Source of the DNA: Anaeromyxobacter sp.
GTDB taxonomy: Bacteria > Myxococcota > Myxococcia > Myxococcales > Anaeromyxobacteraceae
Direction of reading: 5' to 3'
DNA length: 64,000 nucleotides
Assembly (NCBI GenBank): GCA_016718565.1
Contig: JADKCZ010000002.1
Coordinates: forward strand, 186,001 to 250,000
The position numbers and the translations under genes are program-made. The notes under the pieces are model-generated. The model was not told the origin of the DNA, ran no database searches, and was given only the letters and a program-made list of their open reading frames with translations. This document shows positions 9,484 to 19,666 of this stretch, in pieces; positions within the stretch are counted from its first letter, which is position 1, and the number at the start of each line of letters is the position of its first letter.

Positions 9484-10395
9484 CTACCTCGCCGGCGCGC
9501 CCGCGGGCCGTGCCGGGGTCGGCGGCGGGGCCGGCGGGACCGGCAGGGTCGCCAGCGCGGCGGCGGCGGCGGCCCGCACCCGGTGGTCCGGGTGGGCCTG
9601 CTGCAGCGTGAGCAGCCAGCCCTCGGCGTCCGGACCGCCGATGTCGCCCACCACCGGGATCAGGCGCAGCGCCTCGGCCGGGTCGCCCTGGCGCGACAGC
9701 TCGATGAGGGGCGCCACCGAGCGCGGGTCCTTCAGCTGGGTGAGCGCGCCGATGGCGCGGTCCACCACCCGGCGGTCGGAGTCCTGCAGCCGCCTCACCA
9801 GCCCGGGCACGGCGCTGGGCTCGCGCCGCTCGCCCAGCGCCTGGACCGCGTGGTCCCGCACCCGCACGTCTGGTGACTCCAGGTCGGCCAGGAGCGCCTC
9901 GGCCGGCTTCTGCTCGGCGCTCAGGCCCAGGCGGGCCCCGCGCGCGGCCTCGCCGAGGGCCGCCGCCAGGGCCGCCCGCACCGCCGCCGCCGGGCCCCCG
10001 GCCGCCACGGCCTCGCCGCCGGCGCCGCCCTCGCGCCGGGACGCCTCGCCGCCGCCGCTGGCCTCGAGCTCGAGCTCGATGCGCACGTCCACCCGGAGGC
10101 CGCGGCCACCCGCCGAGGGGCCCACCCGCAACCCGGTCAGCTCGACGCGGGCCAGGTAGGCCGGCTCCCCGGCCCCGAAGCGGAACCCGGCCTCGGCGAG
10201 GGCGGCCCGCGCCAGCGCCTCGACCGCGGCGGCGTCCAGCCCCATCTCCGCCACGCCCGACAGCGACCCCTCCACCACCTGCAGCCGCGCCAGGTGGGGG
10301 GGCGGTGCGGTCCGGCTACAGCCCGAGGCCGCGAGGGCCACGAGGAGCAGCAGGCCGGCACGGGAAGGTGCCACCCGGGCCTGGCTCGGGATCAC
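9484..10395 (-). CDS. HEAT-repeat lipoprotein
   Basis: 303-aa exported protein starting with a GTG (10395) that overlaps the TGA of the upstream HARE-HTH gene (GTGA), indicating translational coupling. The signal peptide ends in the lipobox VALAASGC. Residues about 30-150 are an uncharacterised region with an Ala/Gly-rich linker. From about residue 165 come HEAT/PBS-type helical repeats: LLADLESPDVRVRDHAVQAL, VPGLVRRLQDSDRRVVDRAI, SVAPLIELSRQGDPAEALRL and a final copy near 270. HEAT repeats usually make protein-binding scaffolds. The tail is Pro/Ala-rich. Partner unknown. Confidence 0.8.
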   Translation of the reverse strand: MIPSQARVAPSRAGLLLLVALAASGCSRTAPPPHLARLQVVEGSLSGVAEMGLDAAAVEALARAALAEAGFRFGAGEPAYLARVELTGLRVGPSAGGRGLRVDVRIELELEASGGGEASRREGGAGGEAVAAGGPAAAVRAALAAALGEAARGARLGLSAEQKPAEALLADLESPDVRVRDHAVQALGERREPSAVPGLVRRLQDSDRRVVDRAIGALTQLKDPRSVAPLIELSRQGDPAEALRLIPVVGDIGGPDAEGWLLTLQQAHPDHRVRAAAAAALATLPVPPAPPPTPARPAGAPAR

Positions 10396-12275
10396 GCCCC
10401 GCCCGCGCCGTCGTCCCCGCCCTGGTCGGGCGGAGGCGGAGGTGGCGGCGGGCTGGACTCGGGCGCCGAGCCCTGCGCGGCCCCTTGCTCGGGCCCAGGC
10501 GCGCCAGGCGTACCCGGCTCGCCACCCTCGCGCTTCTCGCCGCGCCCGCGCCCACCGCGCCGGCGGCGGCGGCGGCGGCGCCGCCGGCCACCCTCGCCGG
10601 CCGGTCGCTGCTCCCCGCTGCCAGCGGCGCCAGGCGCGGCCGCCTCGCCGTCGGGACCAGCCTCGGCCTCGCCGTCGTCGCCGTCGTCCGGGCCCTCGTC
10701 GTCGCCCTCGTCGCCCTCGTCGGGCTCGGCGTCGTCGGCCAGCCGCGGCGCCACGGCCGCGAGCGGGCCATCGACCGAAGGACCGGCCTCCACCTGCTCG
10801 GCCTCCTGCCTGGCCGGCTCGTCCCCCTCGGCTGCCGCCGGGACCTCCAGGGACTCCCCCTCGGCGCCCGGCTCCCGCGGCTCGCCGCGGTCCGGACGCT
10901 CGCCGCGCCCGGGACGCTCGCCGCGCCCGGGACGCTCGCCGCGCTCCGGACGCTCACCTCGCTCCGGGCGCTCACCGCGCTCCGGGCGCTCACCGCGCTC
11001 GGGACGCTCGCCGCGCTCCGGGCGGTCCGACCGCTCGCGCCCCTCGGGTTCGCCCTCGCGGCGGTCCCGCTCCTCGCGCCTGGCCCGCCGCGCCGTCTCC
11101 TCCCGCGCCGCCACCTCGGCGGCGGCCGCGAAGACCGCCTCGTCCACCTCCGGCACCACCACCGCCACGCAGCCGAGGGCCGCGTCGGCGAACGCCTCGG
11201 CCAGCGCCTCGCCGCACAGCAGCACCACCGGCAGCTGACCGGCCGCGGCCGCCTCGCTGCGAGCGTCGCGCGCCGCCTCGCCGGCCGTCACCACCACGCC
11301 GATCTGGGCGCCGTAGTGGCCGAGGTCGCGGCGCGTGTCCACCACGTCGCGGCGGGCCGCGTCGGCCCCGCTGCGCACCACCCGGAAGCAGTGGCGCACG
11401 TCGGCCAGCCCCATGCGCCGGCGACCGGTGTAGATGACGTGTTCGCGGCCGCGCTTGGCCACCTTGACCTCGCGGTACCCGGTGCGCTCCAGCAGCTTGG
11501 CCACCAGGTGCTCGACCGTGGGGGCGTCGCACTCGCGCAGCCGGCGGCGCAGGCCGGCCAGCCCGGCGCGGCGCAGGTCCCCCGGCGAGGCCGACCGGAC
11601 CACGGCGGCGGCGGCCAGCGGCGCGGTGCGCTCGCCGGGCTCCGGCTGCGCCACCAGGGTGACCAGCTCGCCGTCGAGCTGGAAGAGCGCGCGCCGACCG
11701 GCCGACTCGCGCCGGTGGTTGTCCTCGGCGAGCGCCGCGCCCAGGGCGCCGGCGTCGCGCACGAAGGCCTCCGGCATGAGCAGCCGCTCGGCCCCCTGCG
11801 CCGCGATGGCCGCCAGCGCCAGGGACTGGCCGGCGCCGGCCAGGATCTCGTAGGCCACCTCGGCGGGCGGCGGGAAGCGCCGACCGCGCCGCTCCTCGCC
11901 CTCGTCGCGCCGGCGCACCTTCTCGCCGCGCCCCGACGAGCGGGCCGCGTCGCGGATGGGCGCCGGGTGGCGCTCGCGGGCCCGGTACGGCGCGTCGTCC
12001 ACCGGCGGCGTCTCGATGAGGTTCTCGAGGCCCAGCGGATCCTCGTCGAGCCCCCACTCCACCAGGGCGAAGGTGCCGGTGGTGACCGACAGGACCTTGC
12101 GCTCCAGGCGCGGCAGCCGGCAGTGGGCGGCCACCTGATCGGCCATCACCTCCTCCGGGATCTTGCCGACGTGGTCGAGCAGGTTCTCCCGGACGGCGAT
12201 CTCGGTGATCTTCTTGAAATGGAGAGGCTTCCCCTCGCGCCGCAGCACCTCGATGGCGGCTTCGGTGAAAGTCAT
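10392..12275 (-). CDS. HARE-HTH domain protein with restriction-endonuclease-like core and Arg-rich tail
   Basis: 627 aa. Residues 1-70 (MTFTEAAIEVLRREGKPLHF..ITEIAVRENLL..VMADQVAAHCR) match the HARE-HTH (HB1/ASXL) winged-helix fold, also found in RpoE delta subunits. Residues about 220-360 carry LAGLRRRLRECDAPTVEHLVAKLLERTGYREVKVAKRGREHVIY. This is like the Mrr/restriction-endonuclease-type DNA-binding core, but I cannot point to a full PD-(D/E)xK active site. The C-terminal third is low complexity: eight copies of a six-residue RPERGE-type unit, then an Asp/Glu-rich acidic stretch, a run of about ten arginines with RGG motifs, and a Pro-rich end. Such a tail suggests RNA or DNA binding. It is first in an operon with the HEAT lipoprotein (GTGA overlap) and has its own promoter. 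Confidence 0.78.
   Translation of the reverse strand: MTFTEAAIEVLRREGKPLHFKKITEIAVRENLLDHVGKIPEEVMADQVAAHCRLPRLERKVLSVTTGTFALVEWGLDEDPLGLENLIETPPVDDAPYRARERHPAPIRDAARSSGRGEKVRRRDEGEERRGRRFPPPAEVAYEILAGAGQSLALAAIAAQGAERLLMPEAFVRDAGALGAALAEDNHRRESAGRRALFQLDGELVTLVAQPEPGERTAPLAAAAVVRSASPGDLRRAGLAGLRRRLRECDAPTVEHLVAKLLERTGYREVKVAKRGREHVIYTGRRRMGLADVRHCFRVVRSGADAARRDVVDTRRDLGHYGAQIGVVVTAGEAARDARSEAAAAGQLPVVLLCGEALAEAFADAALGCVAVVVPEVDEAVFAAAAEVAAREETARRARREERDRREGEPEGRERSDRPERGERPERGERPERGERPERGERPERGERPGRGERPGRGERPDRGEPREPGAEGESLEVPAAAEGDEPARQEAEQVEAGPSVDGPLAAVAPRLADDAEPDEGDEGDDEGPDDGDDGEAEAGPDGEAAAPGAAGSGEQRPAGEGGRRRRRRRRRRGGRGRGEKREGGEPGTPGAPGPEQGAAQGSAPESSPPPPPPPPDQGGDDGAGGA
10881..11024 (+). 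repeat. 18-bp tandem repeat, eight copies, in the HARE-HTH gene
   Basis: Eight back-to-back 18-bp units of the form CTCGCCGCGCTCCGGACG (10881-10898, 10899-10916 and so on to 11007-11024), with a few substitutions per copy. On the minus strand they encode RPERGE/RPGRGE hexapeptides. Being a multiple of three, copy-number changes would lengthen or shorten the linker without a frameshift. Confidence 0.9.
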
Positions 12276-12335
12276 TGGATTCCTTGAGAGAAAAGAGGAG
12301 GGGGCCAGCCAGGTGCGGCCCGCCAGAAGGCGCAC

Positions 12336-12364
12336 ATCATGTTCGCGGATGGGAACGCTGTCAA
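12336..12364 (-). promoter_or_regulatory. Putative sigma-70 promoter of the HARE-HTH operon
   Basis: Minus strand TTGACA (12359-12364), exact 17-bp spacer, CATGAT (12336-12341), about 60 bp upstream of the ATG at 12275. It overlaps the ATG at 12349 of the divergent gene, an argument for that gene starting further in. Confidence 0.6.
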
Positions 12365-12381
12365 CGTTGAAAGGTCTCGAT

Positions 12382-14625
12382 TTGACGAACATTCTTCCGC
12401 TCGTGGTCCACGTCCGCACCACCGGAGACTGGCGCCTCGCCCCTGCCTCGGACGGCCAGGGCGCCGCGGCGGCGCCCGAGGACGTGGTGGGCGTGCTCTC
12501 GGTCGAGGTGGACGGGGTGGATCTCACCGCAGGGCGAGCCGAGGGCGCGGTCCTGCCCGCGCTGGAGGGGCTGCTGGCGGCCGCGGCGCGGCTCCTGGCC
12601 CGGGGAGGCCGGGCGGCGGCCCCGCTGGCCGACGGCCGGCTGCTCCTGGTGCTGCAGCGCGCCGGCGAGCGGGTCGAGCTGTCCCTGCTGGAGGTCGGAC
12701 CGCCGGCCCGGCTGCTGGTCCGCGGGGTGGCGGTGGACCTGGAGGCGCTGGCCGGCGCCACCCTGGACGCGGCACACGCCGTGGGCCGCGAGCTCTGCCG
12801 GCTCCCCGCCGGGGAGGCGGCGTCCCGCCGCCTGGCCCTCGCGGCCAGGGCCGCGGAGCGCCAGCCTGCGCCCGGGCCGCCGGGGCACCGGGAGGAGGCG
12901 CGCCCCGAGCCGGCGCCCTGGCTCCTCGCCGCGCGGCCGCGGCCAGGGCCCCACGCCCACACCTCCGCGGGCGACGCGCCGCTCCACCTCCACGTCGAGC
13001 TGGCCGACGAGGCCACGGGGCTCTGGCTGGGGCCGGGCGAGCCGGCCGACCTGGCCGCGCTGCTGGCCCCTGGCCGGGTCACCCTGGCCGCCGGCCCCAC
13101 CCGGCTCGCGGTGCTCGAGGGCCTGCCGTTCCTCACGCTGCGCGACCTGGTGGACGGCCTGGAGGAGGCCTCCCGGGCGCGCCGGCGCGGCGAGCCGCCC
13201 GGCCGACTCCGGCTGGCCAGCGGCGCGCCCGCCCGCGAGGTGGCGCTCGACCTGCGCCACGAGGCGGCCCGGGCGGCGAGCGCGGCCGGCTCGACGCAGG
13301 CGCTGGCGCTGGCCAGCGCCACCGTGCGCGCGGTGGAGGTGCTGGGGCACCTGGCGGTCCGGGCCTCGCCGGCGCACGCCGCCAACCCGGCCCTGCTCGA
13401 GCTGCACGCGGCGGCCCTGACGGCGCAGGCCCACCTCGCCGCCCAGGCGGAGGGCGACGCCCAGCTGGCCACGGCCGCGTCCCGGCGGGCCTCCGCCCCG
13501 CCCCGGCAGCGTCCGCTGGCCCACGGCGAGCTCCGGCGCATCTCCCTGCGCACCTGGCACCGGGCCCACGTCGGCGCGCCGGTGACCCCGCGCCTGGCCG
13601 CCGCCGGGCCGGTGCTGCTGGCCTTCGGCCGCGACGCGGTGGTGGCCCACGGCGGGCGCAGGCCCTGGCGGGCGGCCGGGGCCCACTGGGCCGCCCTGGC
13701 CGGCGGGCTGGTGCTGGTGAGGCGGGAGGCCCGTCTGGCCGCCCTGGACCCCGCCACCGGCCGGGAGCGCTGGTCCCGCGCGCTGCCCGGCGCCGACCCC
13801 ACCGGCGCCGCGGGCCGGCCGGGCGGGCCGCTGCTCCTCTGCGAGCCGGAGTCGCTGACGGCCCTCGACCCCGCCACCGGCGCCACCCGCTGGCGGCTCG
13901 ACCTGCCCGGCAGCGGCGGGCTGGCGCTGGGTCGCGCCGGGCCGCTGGCGCTGGTGGCCGGCGCCTCCGGGCTGGTCCACGGCATCGCCCCGGACGGCGG
14001 GCTGGCCTGGCGGGTGCGCGGCCCGGGTCCGGCGCTGGCCGCGCCGCTGGCCTGCGGCCGGGCGGTGGCCTGCCTGCACGCGGCGGGCTCCGGCGCGAGC
14101 CTGCTCTTCCTCGACGCCGCCTCCGGCGCCCGGCGCGGCGAGGTGGCGCTCGACGTCCGCCCCTCCGGCGCGCCGCTGCTGGTCCGCGGCGGCCTGGTGG
14201 TGGCGGGGCGCTCCGGCGGCGAGGCGGTGCTGGTGCGGGTGGACGCGGCGCGCGGGCGACGCTGGGAGGTGGGGTTGCCGCTCGACGGCCCCCCCCGCCC
14301 GGCCGCCGCCGGCCCGCTGCTGGTGGTGGGAGGCGACGGCGGGGCGCTGCTGGGGCTCGACCCGGCCGGCCGGGTGGCCTGGAGCCTGCCGGCCCAGGGC
14401 GAGGGCGAGGGCGGCGCGGCCCCGCTGCTGGCGCGCGGCGTGGTGGTGGCCTCGCGGGGCGGGGTGGCCCTGCTGGACGCCGCCACCGGCCGGCCCCTGG
14501 GCCTGGCGGCCGGCCTCTCGCCGGCCCACCTGGTGGCCGGGCCAGGGCTGGAGGTGGCGGCGCTGGAGGTGGACGGGGCCGTCGCCTGGCTCGGGCCGGG
14601 CGGGCACGTCAGCGTGCTCGGCTGA
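12382..14625 (+). CDS. PQQ-type beta-propeller repeat protein
   Basis: 747 aa from the TTG at 12382, which has AAAGG 7 nt upstream; an in-frame ATG at 12349 lacks a Shine-Dalgarno and lies inside the divergent promoter. The N half has no recognised domain. The C half, from about residue 390, is a quinoprotein-alcohol-dehydrogenase-like propeller with repeated blades: LAALDPATGRERWSRALPG, LTALDPATGATRWRLDLPG, FLDAASGARRGEVAL, LGLDPAGRVAWSLPA and LLDAATGRPLGLAAG. No signal peptide is evident, so unlike BamB-type propellers it may be cytoplasmic. It is divergent from the HARE-HTH operon and convergent with the phosphoesterase. Function unknown; probably a scaffold. Confidence 0.8.
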   Translation: MTNILPLVVHVRTTGDWRLAPASDGQGAAAAPEDVVGVLSVEVDGVDLTAGRAEGAVLPALEGLLAAAARLLARGGRAAAPLADGRLLLVLQRAGERVELSLLEVGPPARLLVRGVAVDLEALAGATLDAAHAVGRELCRLPAGEAASRRLALAARAAERQPAPGPPGHREEARPEPAPWLLAARPRPGPHAHTSAGDAPLHLHVELADEATGLWLGPGEPADLAALLAPGRVTLAAGPTRLAVLEGLPFLTLRDLVDGLEEASRARRRGEPPGRLRLASGAPAREVALDLRHEAARAASAAGSTQALALASATVRAVEVLGHLAVRASPAHAANPALLELHAAALTAQAHLAAQAEGDAQLATAASRRASAPPRQRPLAHGELRRISLRTWHRAHVGAPVTPRLAAAGPVLLAFGRDAVVAHGGRRPWRAAGAHWAALAGGLVLVRREARLAALDPATGRERWSRALPGADPTGAAGRPGGPLLLCEPESLTALDPATGATRWRLDLPGSGGLALGRAGPLALVAGASGLVHGIAPDGGLAWRVRGPGPALAAPLACGRAVACLHAAGSGASLLFLDAASGARRGEVALDVRPSGAPLLVRGGLVVAGRSGGEAVLVRVDAARGRRWEVGLPLDGPPRPAAAGPLLVVGGDGGALLGLDPAGRVAWSLPAQGEGEGGAAPLLARGVVVASRGGVALLDAATGRPLGLAAGLSPAHLVAGPGLEVAALEVDGAVAWLGPGGHVSVLG

Positions 14626-14629
14626 GGGC

Positions 14630-15364
14630 CTACACGCCCAGGAAGAGCCGCTTCCCGAAGTTGAGCGCCAGGTCGGCGTCGAAGATCTTCTGCGCCGAGG
14701 CCTCGATGTCGTAGGCCACCCGGTGGTAGGTCACCTCGCGCCGGCTGGTGTCGTAGATGACGAAGCAGGCGCGGTTGTCGCAGTCGCGCGGCTGGCCCAC
14801 CGACCCCACCGAGATGACGTACTTGTAGCCTTGGCGAAGCCCGAACCGGTTGGACACCACCTCGACCACGTCGCCGCCCGGGCCGATCGCGAAGGTCTTG
14901 CAGAGGTGGCTGTGGCCGATGAAGGAGACCGCCGACAGCTCGCGGGCGTAGGGCAGCAGCTCGCGGGCCTGCTCCAGGGCGAAGACGTAGTCGTAGGCCT
15001 CCGGCAGCACGGGCGACCCGTGGCTGAAGCAGACCTCCCCGTCGCGCCAGGTGAAGGGCAGGCCGCGCAGCCACTCCAGGTGATCCTGGTCGATGCGGCT
15101 GGCCGTCCAGTCGAGGGCGTGGCGGGCGGCGTCGTAGTAGAAGCTGTAGTCCATCCGCCCCGAGACGGCGGCGTCGTGGTTGCCCAGCAGGGTCACCGCG
15201 GCCCGCTCCCGGATGAGCCGGCAGCACTCGTTGACGCTGGCCCCGTAGCCCACCACGTCGCCGAGGCAGATCACCCGGTCCGGGCGCTCGCGATCGAGCA
15301 GGCCCAGCGTCTCGGTGAGCGCCTCGAGGTTGGAGTGGATGTCGCTCAGGATGGCGATGCGCAT
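14630..15364 (-). CDS. Metallophosphoesterase (YfcE/MJ0936-like phosphodiesterase)
   Basis: 244-aa calcineurin-like phosphoesterase. All metal-binding blocks are present: MRIAILSDIHSNLEAL (DxH), ICLGDVVGYGAS (GDxxGYG), TLLGNHDAA (GNHD), CFSHGSP and FIGHSHLC (GHxH). It begins with ATG at 15364 behind GAGGCC. The YfcE-like group hydrolyses phosphodiesters, but the physiological substrate is not evident. The PfkB-kinase gene lies 46 bp upstream on the same strand. No signal peptide, so cytoplasmic. Confidence 0.9.
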   Translation of the reverse strand: MRIAILSDIHSNLEALTETLGLLDRERPDRVICLGDVVGYGASVNECCRLIRERAAVTLLGNHDAAVSGRMDYSFYYDAARHALDWTASRIDQDHLEWLRGLPFTWRDGEVCFSHGSPVLPEAYDYVFALEQARELLPYARELSAVSFIGHSHLCKTFAIGPGGDVVEVVSNRFGLRQGYKYVISVGSVGQPRDCDNRACFVIYDTSRREVTYHRVAYDIEASAQKIFDADLALNFGKRLFLGV

Positions 15365-15410
15365 GCGGCCTCGGGTGACCCGCGATGGTAGCCGCCGCCC
15401 GGATTGAGCG

Positions 15411-16346
15411 TCAACGCTCCCCCGCCAGCACGTCCACCTCGAGGTCGTCGAAGTGCGCCAGCCGGCGCGCCTCGGCGTAGCGCCCCCGCACCTCGTCGGC
15501 CGTCAAGGTGCGCAGCCGGTCCAGGCTGAACTGCTCCACCGCGAAGCTGGCCAGCACGCTGCCGAGCACCAGGGCGCGGCGCATCACCTGGGGCTCCTCG
15601 CTGCGGCGCCGGGCCAGGTAGCCCATGAAGCCGCCGGCGAAGCTGTCCCCGGCGCCGGTCGGGTCGAAGACGTCCGGCAGGGGGTAGGCCGAGGCGGCGA
15701 AGACCTCCTCGCCGGAGAAGTAGAGCGCGCCGTACTCGCCGCGCTTGATGACCACGGCGCGCGGCCCGAAGGAGAGGATGCGGCGGGCCGCCTTGACGAT
15801 GTTGTGCTCGCCGGAGAGCTGCCGGGCCTCGGCGTCGTTGACGAAGAGCAGGTCGACGCGCCGCAGGGTCTGCAGCAGGCTGTCCCGCTTCGACGAGATC
15901 CAGAAGTTCATGGTGTCGCAGGCCACGAAGCGCGGCCCGCGCACCTGGTCGAGCACCGCGCGCTGCAGGTCGGGGTCGATGTTGCCGAGGAAGACGTACT
16001 CGGTGTCCCGCCAGGCGGCCGGCAGCTCGGGCTTGAAGTCGGCGAAGACGTTGAGCTGGGTGTCGAGGGTGTGGGCGGTGTTGAGGTCGAACTCGTACCG
16101 GCCCTTCCAGCGGAAGGTGCGCCCGGGCTGCCGCGACAGCCCGGCCAGGTCCACCCCGCGCGAGGCCAGGAAGTCCACGTGCTCCTGCGGGAAGTCCTCG
16201 CCCACCACCGCCACCACCCGCACCGGGCCGAAGTAGCTGGCGCAGGTGGAGAAGTAGCAGGCCGACCCGCCCAGGATCTCCTCGCGGCGCCCGAAGGGCG
16301 TCTCGAGCGAGTCGAGCGCGACCGAGCCGACGACCAGCAGCGACAT
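15411..16346 (-). CDS. PfkB-family sugar kinase
   Basis: 311-aa ribokinase-fold kinase. The N-terminal GSVALDSLETPFG and GGSACYFSTCASYFGP motif match the substrate lid region. The second signature DVFDPTGAGDSFAGGFMGYLAR (about residue 230) contains the catalytic Asp and the anion hole. The LFVNDAEARQLSG block is also typical. Start ATG at 16346 with GAGGGG 8 nt upstream. The sequence resembles myxobacterial adenosine/ribokinase-like members, but the sugar is not predictable. It sits between rlmN and the phosphoesterase, all on the minus strand. Confidence 0.9.
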   Translation of the reverse strand: MSLLVVGSVALDSLETPFGRREEILGGSACYFSTCASYFGPVRVVAVVGEDFPQEHVDFLASRGVDLAGLSRQPGRTFRWKGRYEFDLNTAHTLDTQLNVFADFKPELPAAWRDTEYVFLGNIDPDLQRAVLDQVRGPRFVACDTMNFWISSKRDSLLQTLRRVDLLFVNDAEARQLSGEHNIVKAARRILSFGPRAVVIKRGEYGALYFSGEEVFAASAYPLPDVFDPTGAGDSFAGGFMGYLARRRSEEPQVMRRALVLGSVLASFAVEQFSLDRLRTLTADEVRGRYAEARRLAHFDDLEVDVLAGER

Positions 16347-16420
16347 GGTGTTCCCCTCTCGAAGGCGCCCGCCACCGCGCGGGCGCGCCTGCGTTCCCTA
16401 GCCCGGCGCGGCGGGCCTGG

Positions 16421-17598
<1,178 letters not shown>

Positions 17599-17602
<4 letters not shown>

Positions 17603-18987
17603 GAGGCCACCGCCGCCTTGCCGGGCTGCTCGGCCTGGGGCGCCGCGGGTCCGGGGCCGGCGCCGCGGCGGGTGATCTCCACCTTGGTGACGCGGCGCTC
17701 GTCGCCGCCCCGCACCGTGAAGGAGAGCCCCTCCCAGGTGATGACCGCGCCCACCGGCGGGACCCGGCCGGCGGTGGCGGTGACGAAGCCTCCCAGGGTG
17801 CCGTAGTCGCCCTCCTCCGGGAACCCCACCTCGCCGCGGCGCGCCTCCTCCTCGTCGGCGGCCGCGGGCGCCGGCTGCGCGTTGAGGTACTCCTCCAGGT
17901 CGTGCAGCGGGATGGCGGCGTCGGCCAGCCAGGTCCCCTCCCCCACCAGCTTCACCGGGGCGGCCTCGGCGTCGCCCTCGTCCTGGATCTCGCCCACGAT
18001 CTCCTCGAGGACGTCCTCCAGGGTGACGATGCCGCTGGTGCCGCCGAACTCGTCCACCACCACCGCCAGGTGGACGTGGCGCCGCTGCATCTCCTTGAGG
18101 AGGCGGGAGATCTTCATCTGCTCGGGCACGAAGAAGGGCGCCTTGAGGTGGCCGTCGAGCCGCACCGCCGCGATGGGGCCGCGGCGCAGCTCGGAGACGA
18201 TGTCGCGCACCATCAGCACGCCCACCACGTTGTCCACCGAGCCCTCGTAGACCGGCATGCGGCTGTACGGGTTCTCGGTGACCACCCGCAGCAGCTCCTC
18301 CGGCGCGGCGGTGCGGTCGATGGCCACCATGCGCGTCCGCGGGATCATGATCTCCTTGACCACCCGGTCGGCGAACTCCAGCACCGAGTTGAGGAGCTCC
18401 TCCTTGACCTCGTCGAGCACCCCCTCGCGGGTGCCCATCTCGATGAGGTACTCGATCTCCTCGCTGGTGACCGCCGGGGTGGCGCCGCTGCCGCCGCCGA
18501 AGAGCTTGACCACCGCCGAGGTGGCGCGGGTGGTGGCCGACGAGATGGGCCACATGACGAAGGTGACCGCCTGCACCAGCGGGATCATCGCCATCGAGAC
18601 CTGCACCGGGTGGCGCTTGGCCACCGTCTTGGGGATGATCTCGCCGAGGAACAGGACCACCACGGTGGTGACGGCGGTCGCCACCGCCACGGTGGTGGCC
18701 TCCGACCAGCTGGGGTGGCCCAGCAGCAGGTCCACGGCCACCGAGCCGGCCAGGGCGCCGGCGCCGACGTTGACCAGGGTGTTGCCGATGAGGAGCGTGG
18801 CCAGCACCCGCTCCGGGTGCTCCACCCACAGGCCGAGCAGGCGGGCCCGCCGCCCACCCGACTCGCGCAGCTGGCGGGCCCGGGCGTCGCCCAGGGCGGT
18901 CAGCGCGGTCTCCGTCCCCGAGCAGAAGGCGGAGCTGACCAGGAAGGCCAGCGCCAGGAGCCACTTCCAGGTCTCGACCACGTCCAC
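17599..18987 (-). CDS. CNNM/CorC-HlyC family membrane protein with CBS domains
   Basis: 462-aa inner-membrane protein. Residues 1-150 form a DUF21/CNNM transmembrane region starting WLLALAFLVSSAFCSGTETALTAL, with LATLLIGNTLVNVGAGAL and VVVLFLGEIIPKTVAKRHP. Two CBS domains follow (VKEIMIPRTRMVAIDRTA and RLLKEMQRRHVHLAVVVDEFGGTSGIVTLEDVLEEIVGEI). A CorC_HlyC domain ends the conserved part (GTWLADAAIPLHDLEEYLN..GDYGTLGGFV). The family is linked to Mg/Co efflux or cation homeostasis. Translation is coupled to rlmN by the GTGA overlap. It lies 37 bp after a terminator-like stem that separates it from ndk. Confidence 0.9.
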
Positions 18988-19023
18988 GCTGCCCGCTCCA
19001 CTCGAGGGGCTGGAGGCCCCTCG

Positions 19024-19058
19024 AAAATGACGAAACCCGCCCCGGAGATCGGGACGGG
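19024..19058 (-). terminator. Intrinsic terminator after ndk
   Basis: Read on the minus strand, CCCGTCCCG / CGGGGCGGG (9 pairs, one G-T wobble, 5-nt loop; plus coordinates 19036-19058) is followed by TTTCGTCATTTT. It lies between the ndk stop and the CNNM start. A second nested stem (19077-19112 region, CGGACGG/CCGTCCG inside a CCAGGCC/GGCCTGG outer pair) precedes it. Confidence 0.65.
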
Positions 19059-19140
19059 CTCGTTCATTCTAACCCGGCCAGGCCTCGCGGACGGGACCCG
19101 TCCGGGGCCTGGGGCGTGTTTTTGTAGTTGTTGCAGTGAC

Positions 19141-19584
19141 TTAGCTGCGCTTCACCCACGCGTAGCTATGGACCTCGGTCTCCGGGAAGAAGTAGGAGAT
19201 CTCGATCTTGGCGTTCTCGGCGCTGTCGGACCCGTGCACCGTGTTCTTCTCGATGTCGGTGGCGAAGTCCTTGCGGATGGTCCCCTCGGCCGCCTTCTTG
19301 GGGTCGGTGGCGCCCATCACCTCGCGGTTCTTGGCCACGGCGTTCTCGCCCTCGAGCACCATCAGGACCACCGGACCGCTGGTCATGAAGGTCACCAGGT
19401 CGTTGAAGAACGGGCGGGCCTTGTGGACCGCGTAGAAGCCCTCGGCCTCGCGCCTCGACAGGTACGACAGCCGCATCGCCACCACCTTGAGGCCCGAGGT
19501 GCCGAAGCGGGCGATGATCTGGCCGATGACGCCCTTCTCGACGCCGTCGGGCTTGATGATGGACAGGGTGCGTTCGCTCGCCAT
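19141..19584 (-). CDS. ndk: Nucleoside diphosphate kinase
   Basis: 147-aa enzyme exchanging gamma-phosphates between NTPs and NDPs. Start MASERTLSIIKPDGVEKGVIG with AAGGAG 5 nt upstream. The active-site block NTVHGSDSAENAKIEISYFF contains the phosphorylated histidine, and the Kpn loop and FMTSGPVVLMVLEGENAV are normal. It is downstream of sucC-sucD on the same strand (82-bp gap) and may share their transcript, a plausible link because SucCD makes NTPs. Two hairpins follow its stop. Confidence 0.98.
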   Translation of the reverse strand: MASERTLSIIKPDGVEKGVIGQIIARFGTSGLKVVAMRLSYLSRREAEGFYAVHKARPFFNDLVTFMTSGPVVLMVLEGENAVAKNREVMGATDPKKAAEGTIRKDFATDIEKNTVHGSDSAENAKIEISYFFPETEVHSYAWVKRS

Positions 19585-19666
19585 GACTGCTCCTTCGCTG
19601 TTGAGTGTGGGTGGACCGCGGCCGCCGCCAGGGCGGGGGCGCGACGGGCCGGTGAGGTGCTGCGGA

